This document shows, in pieces, positions 32,934-42,856 of a stretch of DNA of 52,497 nucleotides. Under the pieces are notes generated by a model. The model had not been told where the DNA came from. It searched no databases and worked only from the letters and a program-made list of their open reading frames with translations. Origin of the DNA: a bacterium (GTDB taxonomy: Bacteria; Actinomycetota; Thermoleophilia; Solirubrobacterales; 70-9); assembly GCA_023251935.1 (NCBI GenBank), contig JAHEXV010000010.1, positions 1-52,497 of the forward strand. Reading direction: 5' to 3'. Position 1 is the first letter of the stretch. Each line of letters begins with the position of its first letter. A program made the translations under genes and the position numbers.

Positions 32934-33220
32934 TCGCCGTCGAGGTCGGCGACGAAGTCCTCGGCGCTATCGAACTGCTCAACACGACCGGCTGCGATGT
33001 CGGAGTCGGCCTCGCGCTCCATGCGCTGCCAGCGCTCGGTCCAGAACCAAGCCTGGTCGGCGGGAATTGCGACCTGGGGGCGGAGCTCGATCACTCCGTC
33101 CTCACGCTCGGAGACGAGCACCTGCGCACCCGCCTGATCGAGATGGTGGCGCCGCCGGAGGTCGGAGGGAAGGCTGATTACGCCGCGCTTCTGGACGGTG
33201 ATGAAGTTTCGGTTGCCCAT
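32930..33220 (-). CDS. AbrB/MazE-type antitoxin
   Basis: 96 residues. The N-terminal swapped-hairpin DNA-binding domain (ITVQKRGVISLPSDLRRRHHL, then VLVSEREDGVIELRPQ) is of the SpoVT-AbrB/MazE kind. The acidic C-terminal half (FDSAEDFVADLDGE) should wrap the toxin. ATG 33220, with TATACT 14 bases upstream and a palindrome next to it; such antitoxins usually repress their own promoter. Upstream partner of the toxin, as in most type II systems. Confidence 0.8.
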   Translation of the reverse strand: MGNRNFITVQKRGVISLPSDLRRRHHLDQAGAQVLVSEREDGVIELRPQVAIPADQAWFWTERWQRMEREADSDIAAGRVEQFDSAEDFVADLDGE

Positions 33221-33234
33221 GGTTGCTGCGGGAC

Positions 33235-33253
33235 AGTATAGCTGCATTGCAGC
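33235..33253 (-). promoter_or_regulatory. Promoter and operator of the toxin-antitoxin pair
   Basis: On the minus strand a 13-bp perfect palindrome GCTGCAATGCAGC (33253-33241) directly abuts a TATACT -10 box (33240-33235). Transcription would begin near 33228, giving a leader of about 8 bases to the ATG at 33220. The palindrome fits an antitoxin autoregulation site. Confidence 0.6.
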
Positions 33254-33350
33254 ATTTCAGCGAGTGGCGAGCAAGGAACGGGCGAATTGACCCTGCCGAC
33301 CGGACTCCGACTACCCTGACCCCGACAGCGAAGAGATCAGAGGAGGAGCG

Positions 33351-33578
33351 ATGAACCTGAGGAGACTGACGAACCGGGCCAAGGACCTGGTCGAGAAGCG
33401 CGGCGGCACCGACAGCGTCAAGCGGGACGCCGCGGAGCTCCAGGACGTTGCCAAGAGCGAAGGCGGACTAAAGGACAAGGCCAAGGCCGCCGCCGAGGCG
33501 ATCAAGCAGCCCGGCGCGCCGGGTTCGGCCGACCAGCCGAAGCCCAGCGGGGCGGACTCCCAGCCGAAGGGAGACTGA
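33351..33578 (+). CDS. Small hydrophilic helical protein, MT0933/Rv0909 antitoxin-like
   Basis: 75 residues, Lys/Ala/Glu-rich. LTNRAKDLVEKRGGTDSVKRDAAELQDVAK and GGLKDKAKAAAEAIK resemble the helical repeats of the MT0933-like (Rv0909) family, listed as putative antitoxins; a Pro/Ser/Gly-rich tail follows. The similarity is weak and the role uncertain; a stress or CsbD-like protein is another option. Very strong ribosome site (AGAGGAGGAG). It ends one base before the 3' end of tRNA-Arg on the other strand. Confidence 0.6.
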   Translation: MNLRRLTNRAKDLVEKRGGTDSVKRDAAELQDVAKSEGGLKDKAKAAAEAIKQPGAPGSADQPKPSGADSQPKGD

Positions 33579-33579
33579 G

Positions 33580-33653
33580 CACCCCCGGGAGGACTCGAAC
33601 CTCCGACCTGCTGCTTAGAAGGCAGCCGCTCTATCCAGCTGAGCTACGGGGGC
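33580..33653 (-). tRNA. tRNA-Arg (anticodon TCT)
   Basis: 74 bases: acceptor GCCCCCG with CGGGGGT (G1-U72 wobble), D arm GCTC...GAGC, anticodon stem GCTGC/GCAGC with loop CTTCTAA (anticodon TCT), and T arm GGAGG-TTCGAGT-CCTCC. CCA is not encoded. It begins almost at the stop codon of the opposing small gene. Confidence 0.95.
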
Positions 33654-33767
33654 CTGGGATCAGGATAGGAGGGCGGAAGGCGAACCGCTCATCGACTGCA
33701 ATGGAGGCCGGGTCGGGAGCGCCTTGCCAGGTTCAGGACTCTCGCTCGCAGAGCCGATGAACTCGGC

Positions 33768-35449
33768 GTGGACGAGTCCGTCGGCGCCTCCCTGACCCCA
33801 GCGCCCTCGCCGTCGAGTCGGATCGCGGTGGCGGCGCGCGCCTTCGGCGACGCCTATCCGCCGATCACCGGCCAGTGGCGGGTCCGGGCGGCGGGGCTGA
33901 TGCTGGTCGCGACGACGCTGTTCTACATCCCCTGGATGCTCACGTCGCTCAACACCGGCCTGCCGTGGCTGGCTTGGAGCTTCGCGGTCGCCAACATGTT
34001 CACGCTGACCAGCGCGCTGCTCACGGTCTTCAACTCGTGGCGCAGGTACGTTCCGAAGCCACGCCCCTTGATGCGGGGCGACGAGCCGCCGGTGGCCGTG
34101 ATCGTGCCCACCTGCCGCGAATCCGTCCCGATGGTGCTGCGCACCGTCGTCTCCGTCCTCGAGCAGGACTGGCCCGCGGATCGCCTCAGCGTGGTGGTCA
34201 GCGACGATGGGCACGACCCCGAGCTCGAGGGTGCGCTGGCGAGCCTGCCGGTCATCTACCACCACCCGCCGCCGCGCGATGCCCCCGGCCGCGACGGCGC
34301 CGCGAAGGCGGGGAACCTCAACTCGGCGCTCGCGATGATCGACGCGCGACACCCCGAGATCCGCTACATCGAGACCCGCGACGCCGACGACGAGCTGGGG
34401 TCAAACCAGTTCCTCCGCCAGGTCGTCGGCCAACTCGACGCCGACGACGAGCTCGCCTACGTCCAGACGATCAAGGAGGCGCAGGTCAGCGCCGGCGACC
34501 CGTTCAACAACCGCGAGTCGATCTTCTACCGCTCTCAGATGCTCTGCCGAAACGGCGCCAACGCCACCTTCCCCTGCGGGTCGGGCGTCGTCTGGAGGCG
34601 GACCGCGCTCCGCGAGATCGGCGAGTTCCCGACCTGGAACCTGGTCGAGGACCTCCAGTCGGGGGTGGAGGCGTTGCGTCGCGGCTGGCGCGGCCTCTAC
34701 CTGCCGATCGTCGGCGCGGTCGGCCAGCACGCGCCCGAGGACGTCAGCAACGTCTACAAGCAGCGCGGCACGTGGGCGATCGACACCGTGCGGCTGATGC
34801 TCTGGGGTGACCTGAAGGGTCTCGACCTGCGCCAGCGGGCGCAGTTCCTCGAGCTCCTGCTCTTCTACTTCAACGCCTTCACCGTTCTCGTCTACATCCC
34901 CAGCATCATCTGCTCGCTGCTCGGCCTGGTGCCGTTCAATGCCCCAACCGCCGGCTACCTGATCCACATGCTGCCGCTGGTCGTCGCCACCGAGATCTGG
35001 CTGCTCGCCCTCAACCGCCCCTACAACGACCGTCGCCTGCGCCAGCGCGCCCCCTACCGCGAGCTGTGGCGGGTGCGGATCATGTGGACGGGGCTGGCCC
35101 CCGTCTACATGAAGGGCTGCATCCAGGCGATCCTCGGCGGCCCGAACCGAAAGCCCGTCTACAAGGTGACCCGAAAGCACGACGACGTCCGGTGGCACTG
35201 GCGCCAAACGCTCCCTCAGACCCGATCGTCCTCGCCGTCCTGGTCGTCGCCGTCTACGGGGTCCGCTACGGGACCCTCCCCAACCTCACCCTGCTCGCCG
35301 GCACGGTCTACTGGGGCGGGCTCAACGTCGTCCTGCTCGGCGGCTTCGTCGCCCGCGGCTGGCACGGGGTCAACTGGCTCCGGCGGTCGACCAGAGCGAC
35401 CGCCGCCGACGCGGGCGCGCCCGCCCCGCAATCGGCGCAGGCCGGCTGA
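33768..35449 (+). CDS. Cellulose-synthase-like family 2 glycosyltransferase, frameshifted near its end
   Basis: GT2 motifs: SDDG (146-148), KAGNLNSAL (180), DAD (205-207), VED (293-295) and QRGTW (332-336, where QxxRW is usual). There are two N-terminal helices and several late ones. It would build a beta-linked polysaccharide at the membrane. The frame coherent up to about 35215 continues as a Ser/Pro/Arg-rich tail to 35555. The expected end (DPIVLAVLVVAVYG, WGGLNVVLLGGF, ARGWHGVNWL) is in the -1 frame to 35449. This means a one-base deletion, sequencing error or recent inactivation. GTG start, weak ribosome site. Confidence 0.82.
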
Positions 35450-35503
35450 CCGAAGCCCGCGCTCCGCGCGGCAAAGCGGAGCCGGGCCCCCCTTGACCGT
35501 GGC

Positions 35504-37288
35504 TCAGGCCGCGACCGCGTCGCCGTGGCTCTGCAGGTCGACCATCGCCGCGTAGCGGTCGCCGAGACCGAGAAGCTCCTCGTGGCTGCCGAGCTCGACC
35601 ACCCGCCCCGCCTCGAGGACGGCGATCTGCTCGGCCCGCCGCACGGTCGAGAGCCGATGGGCGATCGCGACCACGGTGCGACCCGCCGCCAGCCGGTCGA
35701 GCGCCGCCTGCACGGCGCGCTCGGTATGGGCGTCGAGGGCGCTGGTCGCCTCGTCGAGGATCAACACCGGAGGGTTGCGAAGCACGGCCCGGGCGATCGC
35801 GATCCGCTGCTTCTCGCCGCCCGAGAAGCGGTAGCCGCGCTCGCCGACGACGGTTTCGTAGCCCTCGGGCAGGGACGCGACCAGATCGTGGATCTGGGCG
35901 GCGCGCGCCGCGGACTCGACCTCGAGGTTGTCGGCGTCGGGGCGGGCGAAGCGAAGGTTGTCGCGCACCGAGGCGTGGAACAGGTACGTCTCCTGGGAGA
36001 CCACGCCGACGATCCCCGCCAGGCTTCGCAGCGACAGCTCGCGGACGTCGATCCCGTCGATCCTCACCGCGCCCTCCTGCGGGTCGTAGAGCCGTGCGAG
36101 GAGGTAGGCGAGGGTGGTCTTGCCGGCCCCGGTTTCGCCGACCAGGGCGAGGGTGGTCCCGGCTGGAACCGTGAGATCGACCTCGCGCAGGCTCCACGGG
36201 CCGTCCGCCCCGTAGCCGAAGGCGACGCCATCGAAGCTCACCTCGCCGCGGACCTCGCTCGGCGGGATGTCCGGCGCGCCGAGGCGCTCGCGGATCTCGA
36301 TCGGCTCGTCGAGATAGTCGAAGACGCGCTCGAACAGAGCCAGCGAGCTCTGCACGTCGACGCTGACCGAGAGCAGCGACTGGATCGGAAAGAACATCCT
36401 CGCCTGGAGGGTGGTGAAGGCGACCAGCGTGCCGATCGTGATCGCGGGGGCGCCGCCGGCGATGCTGAGACCCGCGAACAGGTAGACGAGGGCCGGCATG
36501 GCCGCGAAGGCGATCTGCACTGAGGCCATCCGCCAGCGCCCCGCCATCCGCGCGCGGACCTCGAGGTCGGCGAGCTCTGCCGATTCCCGATCGAAGCGCT
36601 CCGCGAGCTCGCCGGAGCGCCCCATCGTCTTGCCGAGCAGGATCCCCGACACCGACAGCGACTCCTCGATCAGCGCCGAGATGTCGGCCAGCTGGCCTTG
36701 GCGCTCGGCGGTGATCCGCCGCCGCTCGGCGCCGACCCGCCGAGTCAGCCAGACGAAGAACGGCAGCAGCCCGAGCGCGAACAGCGCCAGGCGCCAGTCG
36801 AGCAGGAACATCGCCACCCCGGCCGCCAGCACCGTGGTCACGTTGGAGACGATCGAGGTCGCGGTGCTCGTCACCACGCTCTGCACGCCTCCGATGTCGT
36901 TGGCGATCCGAGACTGGATCTCCCCGGTCCGGGTGCGCGTGAAGAAGGCCAGCGAGAGTCGCTGGAGGTGTCGGTAGACCTGCGTTCGCAGGTCGTGCAT
37001 GACCCGCTGTCCGACGGTGTTCGAGAGCAAGGTCTGGGCGACGCCGAGGGCGCCGGTGGCAACCGCGATCCCGATCATCCCCACCACCAAGGCCACAAGG
37101 AGCCCGGTGTTGGCCTCGGGGATCGCCTGGTCGAGCACCGCGCGGAGCAGGAACGGCGACACCATTCCGAGCGCCGCCGAGAGCAGGATCAGGGCCAGGA
37201 CCGAGGTCAGCCGCCAGCGGTAGGGCCGAAAGAGTCGCAGCAACCGGCCGCGGTCGAGCCGCTCGGCGCCGAGAGGCCGGCTCAGCAC
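35504..37288 (-). CDS. ABC exporter, fused membrane and ATPase domains (MsbA/LmrA type)
   Basis: 594 residues. Six membrane helices (about 1-300) are followed by an ATPase domain. Walker A GETGAGKTT (Lys near 390), Q-loop VSQETYLF, signature FSGGEKQR, Walker B VLILDEATSALD and the switch histidine in IAHRLSTV are all intact. Works as a homodimer or with a partner to export lipids or drugs. GTG 37288 overlaps the MarR stop (GTGCTGA), so it is translationally coupled to the regulator. Confidence 0.93.
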   Translation of the reverse strand: MLSRPLGAERLDRGRLLRLFRPYRWRLTSVLALILLSAALGMVSPFLLRAVLDQAIPEANTGLLVALVVGMIGIAVATGALGVAQTLLSNTVGQRVMHDLRTQVYRHLQRLSLAFFTRTRTGEIQSRIANDIGGVQSVVTSTATSIVSNVTTVLAAGVAMFLLDWRLALFALGLLPFFVWLTRRVGAERRRITAERQGQLADISALIEESLSVSGILLGKTMGRSGELAERFDRESAELADLEVRARMAGRWRMASVQIAFAAMPALVYLFAGLSIAGGAPAITIGTLVAFTTLQARMFFPIQSLLSVSVDVQSSLALFERVFDYLDEPIEIRERLGAPDIPPSEVRGEVSFDGVAFGYGADGPWSLREVDLTVPAGTTLALVGETGAGKTTLAYLLARLYDPQEGAVRIDGIDVRELSLRSLAGIVGVVSQETYLFHASVRDNLRFARPDADNLEVESAARAAQIHDLVASLPEGYETVVGERGYRFSGGEKQRIAIARAVLRNPPVLILDEATSALDAHTERAVQAALDRLAAGRTVVAIAHRLSTVRRAEQIAVLEAGRVVELGSHEELLGLGDRYAAMVDLQSHGDAVAA

Positions 37289-37776
37289 CGCCCGCCTCGC
37301 CCGGCGGCGCCGCGATCGCACGTGTGGGCGGTGAGGCGGACCAGCAGGGCCCGGAACTGACGGCGCTCCTCGGCGCTCAGCGGCCCGAGCATCTCCCCCT
37401 CGGCGCGCCTGGTCGCCTCGCGGGCCCGCTTCACGGCTCGGCGTCCCCCGACGGTCAGCTCGACCCGGTGGCGCCGGCGGTCGGCCGGGTCGGGCGCGCG
37501 CGCCAACAGGCCGCGCTCCTGGAGGTGGTCGAGGAGCGCGACCAGGTTGCTCGGCTGGATTCGCAGCGCCAGGGCCAGCTCGCGCTGGGCGATCGGTCCC
37601 TCCGCGTCGAGGTGGTGGAGAACGGCGAACTCCGGCCACCGGAGCCCGCTGTCCGTGAGGCTTCGGCCGAGGCGCCAGGCCGAGGCGCGGGCGAGGCGGA
37701 AGATCAGAAGGCCGACGCCGGAGACCAGGGTCGCGTCGTCGGCTTCGGGCTTGAGCGGGGTCTCGACGGGGCTCAT
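37282..37776 (-). CDS. MarR-family transcriptional regulator
   Basis: 164 residues. A winged helix with the typical recognition part QRELALALRIQPSNLVALLDHLQERGLL and wing DPADRRRHRVELT (about 75-112). It probably represses its own transcript, which continues into the ABC exporter, and may answer to the exporter's substrate. ATG at 37776. Its promoter faces that of lon in a short AT-rich gap. Confidence 0.92.
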   Translation of the reverse strand: MSPVETPLKPEADDATLVSGVGLLIFRLARASAWRLGRSLTDSGLRWPEFAVLHHLDAEGPIAQRELALALRIQPSNLVALLDHLQERGLLARAPDPADRRRHRVELTVGGRRAVKRAREATRRAEGEMLGPLSAEERRQFRALLVRLTAHTCDRGAAGRGGRC

Positions 37777-37856
37777 GTGAGGGACATCACTTATATACCA
37801 TAACTGTTAGCTACTATAGGCGACGTACCGGTCGACCAAGCCAAAGGACGCAGCCG
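37777..37856. promoter_or_regulatory. AT-rich divergent promoter region between marR and lon
   Basis: This 80-base gap holds an AT-rich island at 37789-37820. TATATA (37792-37797) would be the minus-strand -10 box for marR, about 15 bases from its ATG. TACTAT (37812-37817) would be a plus-strand -10 for lon. Between them TAACTGTTA (37801-37809) is a perfect short palindrome, a candidate MarR site that could cover both promoters. Confidence 0.5.
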
Positions 37857-40139
<2,283 letters not shown>

Positions 40140-40141
40140 CG

Positions 40142-40157
40142 GCGGCTGATCAGCCGC
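40142..40157. terminator. Palindromic hairpin between convergent genes
   Basis: GCGGCTGATCAGCCGC is a perfect 16-bp palindrome beginning 3 bases after the lon stop and ending 3 bases before the end of the opposing gene at 40160. It could fold as a short hairpin on either strand and mark the end of both transcripts. Confidence 0.5.
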
Positions 40158-40159
40158 GC

Positions 40160-40597
40160 CTACTGCTTCTCTGCGGTCCAGTCGTCGGTGCCGGTATCGC
40201 AGTTGTGGAAGTTCGTGCCCTGGATGTGCTTCGCGTGCACTCTCAAGGTGCCAGCGGCCTGCTTGAAGTGATCCGTAAACGTCCCCTTGATGCGGCCGGT
40301 CCCGCCAAGTTGGGAGAAGGTGCCGTGGAACTCACGGTGCTTCACGTTCATCGGCGGGACGGGGAAGTTCAAGGGCGTCCGATTGCTGATCGGGAACGTC
40401 GCTTCGTCGCAGGTCAGCTTCACGTCGAAGAAGTAGAAGCGCTTGACTCGCTTGGCCCTGTGGTGCTTGACCTTGGTGTCGAAGGTGACGCGGCCGCCCT
40501 GCTCGATCGGGCCGCGGTAGTGCTTGACGGCGCCGAGGGCAACTGCCGCGAACGCCAGCGTCGCGACCAGCCCCGCCCCGATCAATGTGCGCTTCAT
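40160..40597 (-). CDS. Small exported protein of unknown function
   Basis: 145 residues. The N-terminal MKRTLIGAGLVATLAFAAVAL is a clear signal peptide. The mature part is Lys/His-rich and beta-strand-like, with two cysteines (LTCDEATF and HNCDTGTDD) and the repeated KGTF/HGTF pattern of small outer-surface proteins. No domain recognised. AAGGAG lies 7 bases before the ATG. Convergent with lon. Confidence 0.7.
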   Translation of the reverse strand: MKRTLIGAGLVATLAFAAVALGAVKHYRGPIEQGGRVTFDTKVKHHRAKRVKRFYFFDVKLTCDEATFPISNRTPLNFPVPPMNVKHREFHGTFSQLGGTGRIKGTFTDHFKQAAGTLRVHAKHIQGTNFHNCDTGTDDWTAEKQ

Positions 40598-40722
40598 TCC
40601 CTGGCTCCTTCGGATTGGATGGCGGCACCCTAGCGAGGCGACGGCTTCCCCGTCCCACTTCCGCCGGCAGCCCTGGAAACGCGAGCGATTAGCGGGGCCA
40701 CTCGGCTACATTGACGGGGCGC

Positions 40723-40796
40723 GGTGAGCGTAGCTCAGCTGGTAGAGCTCCTGGTTGTGGTCCAGGTGGTCGCCGGTTCGAATCCGGTCGCTCACC
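40723..40796 (+). tRNA. tRNA-His (anticodon GTG)
   Basis: 74 bases with the extra G-1 typical of tRNA-His (40723). Acceptor GTGAGCG/CGCTCAC with C73, D arm GCTC...GAGC, anticodon stem CCTGG/CCAGG with loop TTGTGGT (anticodon GTG), and T arm GCCGG-TTCGAAT-CCGGT. CCA is not encoded. Confidence 0.97.
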
Positions 40797-40843
40797 CTTC
40801 CCGGGACCCTGCGCCCTCACCCTCGCGAGATACTGCGTAGGCG

Positions 40844-41257
40844 ATGGCGCAGCAAGCGAGAGTCGCCCGAGAGATGGCGGTGGCGTTCGTCGAAAGCTAC
40901 GGCCGCACCTGGGAAGCCTGGGACTTCTCCGGCTTCGTCGATCTGTTCAGCGACGAGGTCGCCTACGTGGCCCATGCGATGGAGGAAACGGTCGTGGGGC
41001 GAGAGGCGTTGGCGAGCTACATCCGGAAGGAGGCGGACGAGCAGGGCCAGGTCAGCGTTCGGATGGGGAGCCCGGTGATCGACGGCGACCGTGTTGCTGC
41101 CGAGTTCTGGGTCACTGCGACCAGCGAGGGTGAGGACGCCACGATCGTTGGCGGCTTTATCGCTCGGCTCGGGCCCGACGGGCGATGCACCTTCTTTCGC
41201 GAGTACTGGTTCGACGTCGAGGGGCACGCAAGCCCCTACGAGGGCTGGGGCGAGTAG
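40844..41257 (+). CDS. SnoaL/NTF2-like small protein
   Basis: 137 residues. A long first helix (ALREMAVAF-type, residues 5-20), then FVDLFSDEVAYVAHAMEETVVGREALASYI and a run of strands (VAAEFWVTAT, TIVGGFIARL, TFFREYWFDVEG) match the cone-shaped SnoaL-like fold. Members are ketosteroid-isomerase-like enzymes or binding proteins; catalytic residues cannot be assigned. ATG 40844 with GATACT 9 bases upstream and no ribosome site. Confidence 0.8.
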   Translation: MAQQARVAREMAVAFVESYGRTWEAWDFSGFVDLFSDEVAYVAHAMEETVVGREALASYIRKEADEQGQVSVRMGSPVIDGDRVAAEFWVTATSEGEDATIVGGFIARLGPDGRCTFFREYWFDVEGHASPYEGWGE

Positions 41258-41349
41258 GCGACGCAGCCTGAGGCCTACCGCGCCCCGGGGAGCCTGCAGA
41301 CGTAGGTCGTGGGATCGGCAGGGCCCGCAACCCGGCTACGATCCGCTCG

Positions 41350-42831
41350 ATGCTGGGGGGTCCTGTACGTCGTTTGGGCGCATGGACGGTGGCGACGGTC
41401 GCGATCGCGGGACTCCTCGCCGGCGCGAGCGGCGCCGAGGCGGCGCCGCCGCCCGAGCAGGCGAGCTTCGGCGTCGCGAGGCTGTTCCCGGATTACAGGC
41501 CGCAGATCCACGACTACGTCGTGCGGTGCAAGAACGGGCCGGTGACGGTCACCACCCACGCCGCCGCGCCGTGGCAGGCGGCGGTGGACGCCCACGCGTT
41601 CCAGAGCGGCGACCACAGCGTCGTCGTCCCGCTGCGCGCCGGCCACGGGTTCACCGTCACCATCCGTCAGGGCGGAAGCTCGCAGCTCGATCGCTACTTC
41701 GTGCGCTGCCTGCCGAGCGACTTCCCCACCTACACCTTCACCCGCAGCGGGCCAGTGTCGCCCGAGTTCTTCACCGCCGACGACGCCTTCGCGCCGATCC
41801 TGCACCGTTACGCGATCATCTTCGACGACCACGGGGTGCCGCTCTGGTGGTACCACCTCCCGGTCGAGGGGCCCAGGGTGCTTGCGGACGGGAGCATCCT
41901 GTGGTTTCACTCCAACGGCCGGTCGAGCCGATTCGAGATCCGCCGCCTCAACGGCAATCTGATCCGCACCCTCCACACCGGCGCCAACGTCCCGGTCGAC
42001 GGCCACGACGTTCAGCCGCTCGCCAACGGCGGCTACCTGATCGGCGGCCACGCCCAGCAGAGCCACGTCGACACGAGGGCCTTCGGCGGCTCGGGCGACG
42101 CCGATGTGCTGAACGCCGAGCTGCAGGAGATCAGCCCCCAGGGCAAGCTGGTTTGGGAGTGGAACAGCCGGGGCCACATCGCCCTGGGGGAGACGGGGCG
42201 TTGGTGGCCCTACACGATCAGCAACCCGGCCGATTACGGCTACGACGTCGCCCACTGGAACTCGATCGAGCCGCACGGCAGCTCGGTGATCGCCTCCTTC
42301 CGCCAGCTCGACGCCGTCTACAAGATCAGCAAGGGCACGGGGACGATCGCCTGGAAGCTAGGCGGCACACCGACTCCCGAGAGCCTGGTCGTGAGGCGCG
42401 ACCCGAACCGCTTCACGCTCGGCGGCCAGCACGACGCCCGCCTGCTCGGCGACGGGACCCTGTCGGTGCTCGACAACCGCTCCAACCTAACCGACCCGAG
42501 CCCGCGGATGGCGCGCTACCGGATCGACCAGGCGGCCGGGACCGCGACCCTGCTCGAGTCGATCTCCGATCCCGACGTCCCCGCCTCCTCCTGCTGCGGG
42601 TCGGCCCGGCGGCTACCGAATCGAGACTGGCTGATCGACTGGGGCAGGGTGACCGAGGGGGCCCACCCATCCGGGTCGATCGGCGGCTACACACCCGACG
42701 GCGAGCGGACCTTCCTGCTCAGCTTCGACTCGACCTTCAGCTATCGCGCCCAGCCGGTCCCCCAAGGTGCCGTCACCCGGCAGGCCCTGCGCAAGGGGAT
42801 GCAGGCGATGTGCTCGCCGGGCTGTCGCTGA
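41350..42831 (+). CDS. Exported arylsulfotransferase-family propeller protein
   Basis: 493 residues with a signal peptide (about 1-31). The pattern DDHGVPLWWYHLP, VDGHDVQPLANGGYLIGG, WNSIEPHGSSVIASFRQLDAVYKI, AWKLGG and GGQHDARLLGDGTLSVLDN is that of the ASST family, a propeller that moves sulfate between phenolic groups, with histidines in the DGHDV and GGQHD motifs. Acceptor unknown; some members are only binding proteins. ATG 41350 with TACGAT 7 bases upstream: leaderless-type start. Convergent with the CocE-type gene. Confidence 0.82.
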   Translation: MLGGPVRRLGAWTVATVAIAGLLAGASGAEAAPPPEQASFGVARLFPDYRPQIHDYVVRCKNGPVTVTTHAAAPWQAAVDAHAFQSGDHSVVVPLRAGHGFTVTIRQGGSSQLDRYFVRCLPSDFPTYTFTRSGPVSPEFFTADDAFAPILHRYAIIFDDHGVPLWWYHLPVEGPRVLADGSILWFHSNGRSSRFEIRRLNGNLIRTLHTGANVPVDGHDVQPLANGGYLIGGHAQQSHVDTRAFGGSGDADVLNAELQEISPQGKLVWEWNSRGHIALGETGRWWPYTISNPADYGYDVAHWNSIEPHGSSVIASFRQLDAVYKISKGTGTIAWKLGGTPTPESLVVRRDPNRFTLGGQHDARLLGDGTLSVLDNRSNLTDPSPRMARYRIDQAAGTATLLESISDPDVPASSCCGSARRLPNRDWLIDWGRVTEGAHPSGSIGGYTPDGERTFLLSFDSTFSYRAQPVPQGAVTRQALRKGMQAMCSPGCR

Positions 42832-42856
42832 GCGAGCCCGGGCCCGCTCGCCTCAG
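42828..42856. terminator. Hairpin overlapping two convergent stop codons
   Basis: CTGAGCGAGC pairs with GCTCGCCTCAG (one bulged base) across a CCGGGCC-type loop. Both the arylsulfotransferase stop (42829-42831) and the opposing hydrolase stop (42853-42855) lie in the stem, so one hairpin can end both transcripts. Confidence 0.6.

Noticed and set aside
35195-35240. Programmed ribosomal frameshift in the glycosyltransferase
   Set aside because: I could not find a standard slippery heptamer or obvious downstream structure; an indel is simpler. Kept only as a check.
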